Shown piece by piece: positions 63,538-64,000 of a stretch of DNA of 64,000 nt. The stretch spans positions 1,302,001 to 1,366,000 of the forward strand of contig NZ_CP113517.1 in assembly GCF_024360925.2 (NCBI RefSeq), read 5' to 3'. The notes under the pieces are model-generated. The model was not told where the DNA came from and made no database searches. It saw only the letters and a list, made by a program, of their open reading frames with translations. Made by a program: the position numbers and the translations under genes. The DNA comes from Methylomonas rapida. GTDB lineage: Bacteria > Pseudomonadota > Gammaproteobacteria > Methylococcales > Methylomonadaceae. Every line of letters starts with the position of its first letter. The first letter of the stretch is position 1.

Positions 63538-64000
63538 ATGTTTAGAAAATTGAGTTTGTTTTGCGCGATCCTGGCGCTGATCGTCATTGTCATGGGGGCT
63601 TATGTCCGGTTATCCGATGCCGGTTTGGGCTGCCCGGATTGGCCGGGTTGTTACGGCAAGGCATTGGTTAGCGACAGTGCGCAATTCAAGGCTGATGCGC
63701 AAGCCAGTTTTCCAAATAGTCCGGTCGATACCGGCAAAGCCTGGAAAGAAATGACGCATCGCTATCTGGCCGGCGCCCTGGGCGTGCTGGTGCTGGCGAT
63801 GTTCGCGCTGGCCTGGCGCCTAAAGCAACAACGCGCCGCGATGATAGGCTGGAGCAGTGGCTTGTTGGCATTGATCGGCTTGCAGGCGGCGCTGGGCATG
63901 TGGACGGTCCAGCTAAAAGTCATGCCCTTGATCGTAACGCTGCATTTATTGCTGGGCTTCATGACTTTTTGGGCCATAAGTTGGACCTGGCTGCGCAGTC
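63538..64000 (+). CDS. ctaA: Heme A synthase (CtaA/Cox15), 3' end outside window
   Basis: The frame starts MFRKLSLFCAILALIVIVMG at ATG 63538 and is open to the window edge. The start includes AYVRLSDAGLGCPDWPGCYG, a signature of the family, then WKEMTHRYLAGALGVLVL and LKVMPLIVTLHLLLGF with the heme-ligand His residues. Converts heme O to heme A for the oxidase encoded upstream. Follows the preceding gene by 4 bases. Confidence 0.92.
   Translation, partial: MFRKLSLFCAILALIVIVMGAYVRLSDAGLGCPDWPGCYGKALVSDSAQFKADAQASFPNSPVDTGKAWKEMTHRYLAGALGVLVLAMFALAWRLKQQRAAMIGWSSGLLALIGLQAALGMWTVQLKVMPLIVTLHLLLGFMTFWAISWTWLRS

Overview
The window looks like a piece of a gammaproteobacterial chromosome. The core genes (bioB-bioFHCD operon beside comF, and an aa3-type cytochrome c oxidase operon with assembly factors) are laid out as in gammaproteobacteria. 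The general look of the proteins suggests a methylotroph or methanotroph such as Methylomonas, but there is no rRNA, tRNA or methane monooxygenase here to confirm that, so the assignment is inference.

Layout. 1-6.2 kb is a patchwork: the end of an IS5-family element, a frameshifted moaC-moaB fusion, an IS5 fragment that supplies the stop codon of a GlxA/AraC-type regulator, and a small catabolic-looking cluster (two short-chain dehydrogenases, a cis-CaaD-like tautomerase, the start of a lost aldehyde dehydrogenase). 6.3-18.9 kb holds two ISL3 copies around a set built from moeA, a sigma-70 factor and an hflK-hflC-ftsH membrane-protease locus. It is flanked by two paralogues of an unrecognised exported protein, and both are broken: one by a stop codon, one by an ISL3 insertion. 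A remnant of a second hflC lies beside the first.

19-49.8 kb is the remains of a conjugative element of the SXT/R391-IncA/C type. It has the MobH relaxase TraI, coupling protein TraD, a DUF4400 protein, MobI with a candidate oriT, mating-pair genes traF-traH-traG, a transglycosylase, FlhDC/SetCD-like activators and a dead integrase. It also carries a plasmid-style replicon, a TrfA-like initiator followed by eight iterons. The traL-to-traN type core of the secretion system is absent from the window, so the element is probably not self-transmissible. Two matching dyads precede traI and traF.

Its cargo (27.4-34.4 kb) is a defence-like island: an Mrr-type nuclease, an AbiGi/DUF2971-like protein, a cytosolic 5'-nucleotidase, a SIR2 protein coupled to a HAM1 protein whose catalytic Asp appears to be His, and an uncharacterised two-gene unit of a two-TM protein and a cupin-like protein. 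The SIR2/HAM1 pair resembles KomC/KomB of the Kongming anti-phage system but has no KomA deaminase beside it. ISAzo13, ISAs1, IS91-type and ISL3 elements pepper the island.

50-64 kb is conserved chromosome: glutathione peroxidase, a DUF5765-like membrane protein, comF, the biotin operon, a bacteriohemerythrin, and coxB-coxA-(small assembly protein)-ctaG-coxC, then a DUF2909 protein, SURF1, a cox-linked membrane protein and the start of heme A synthase.
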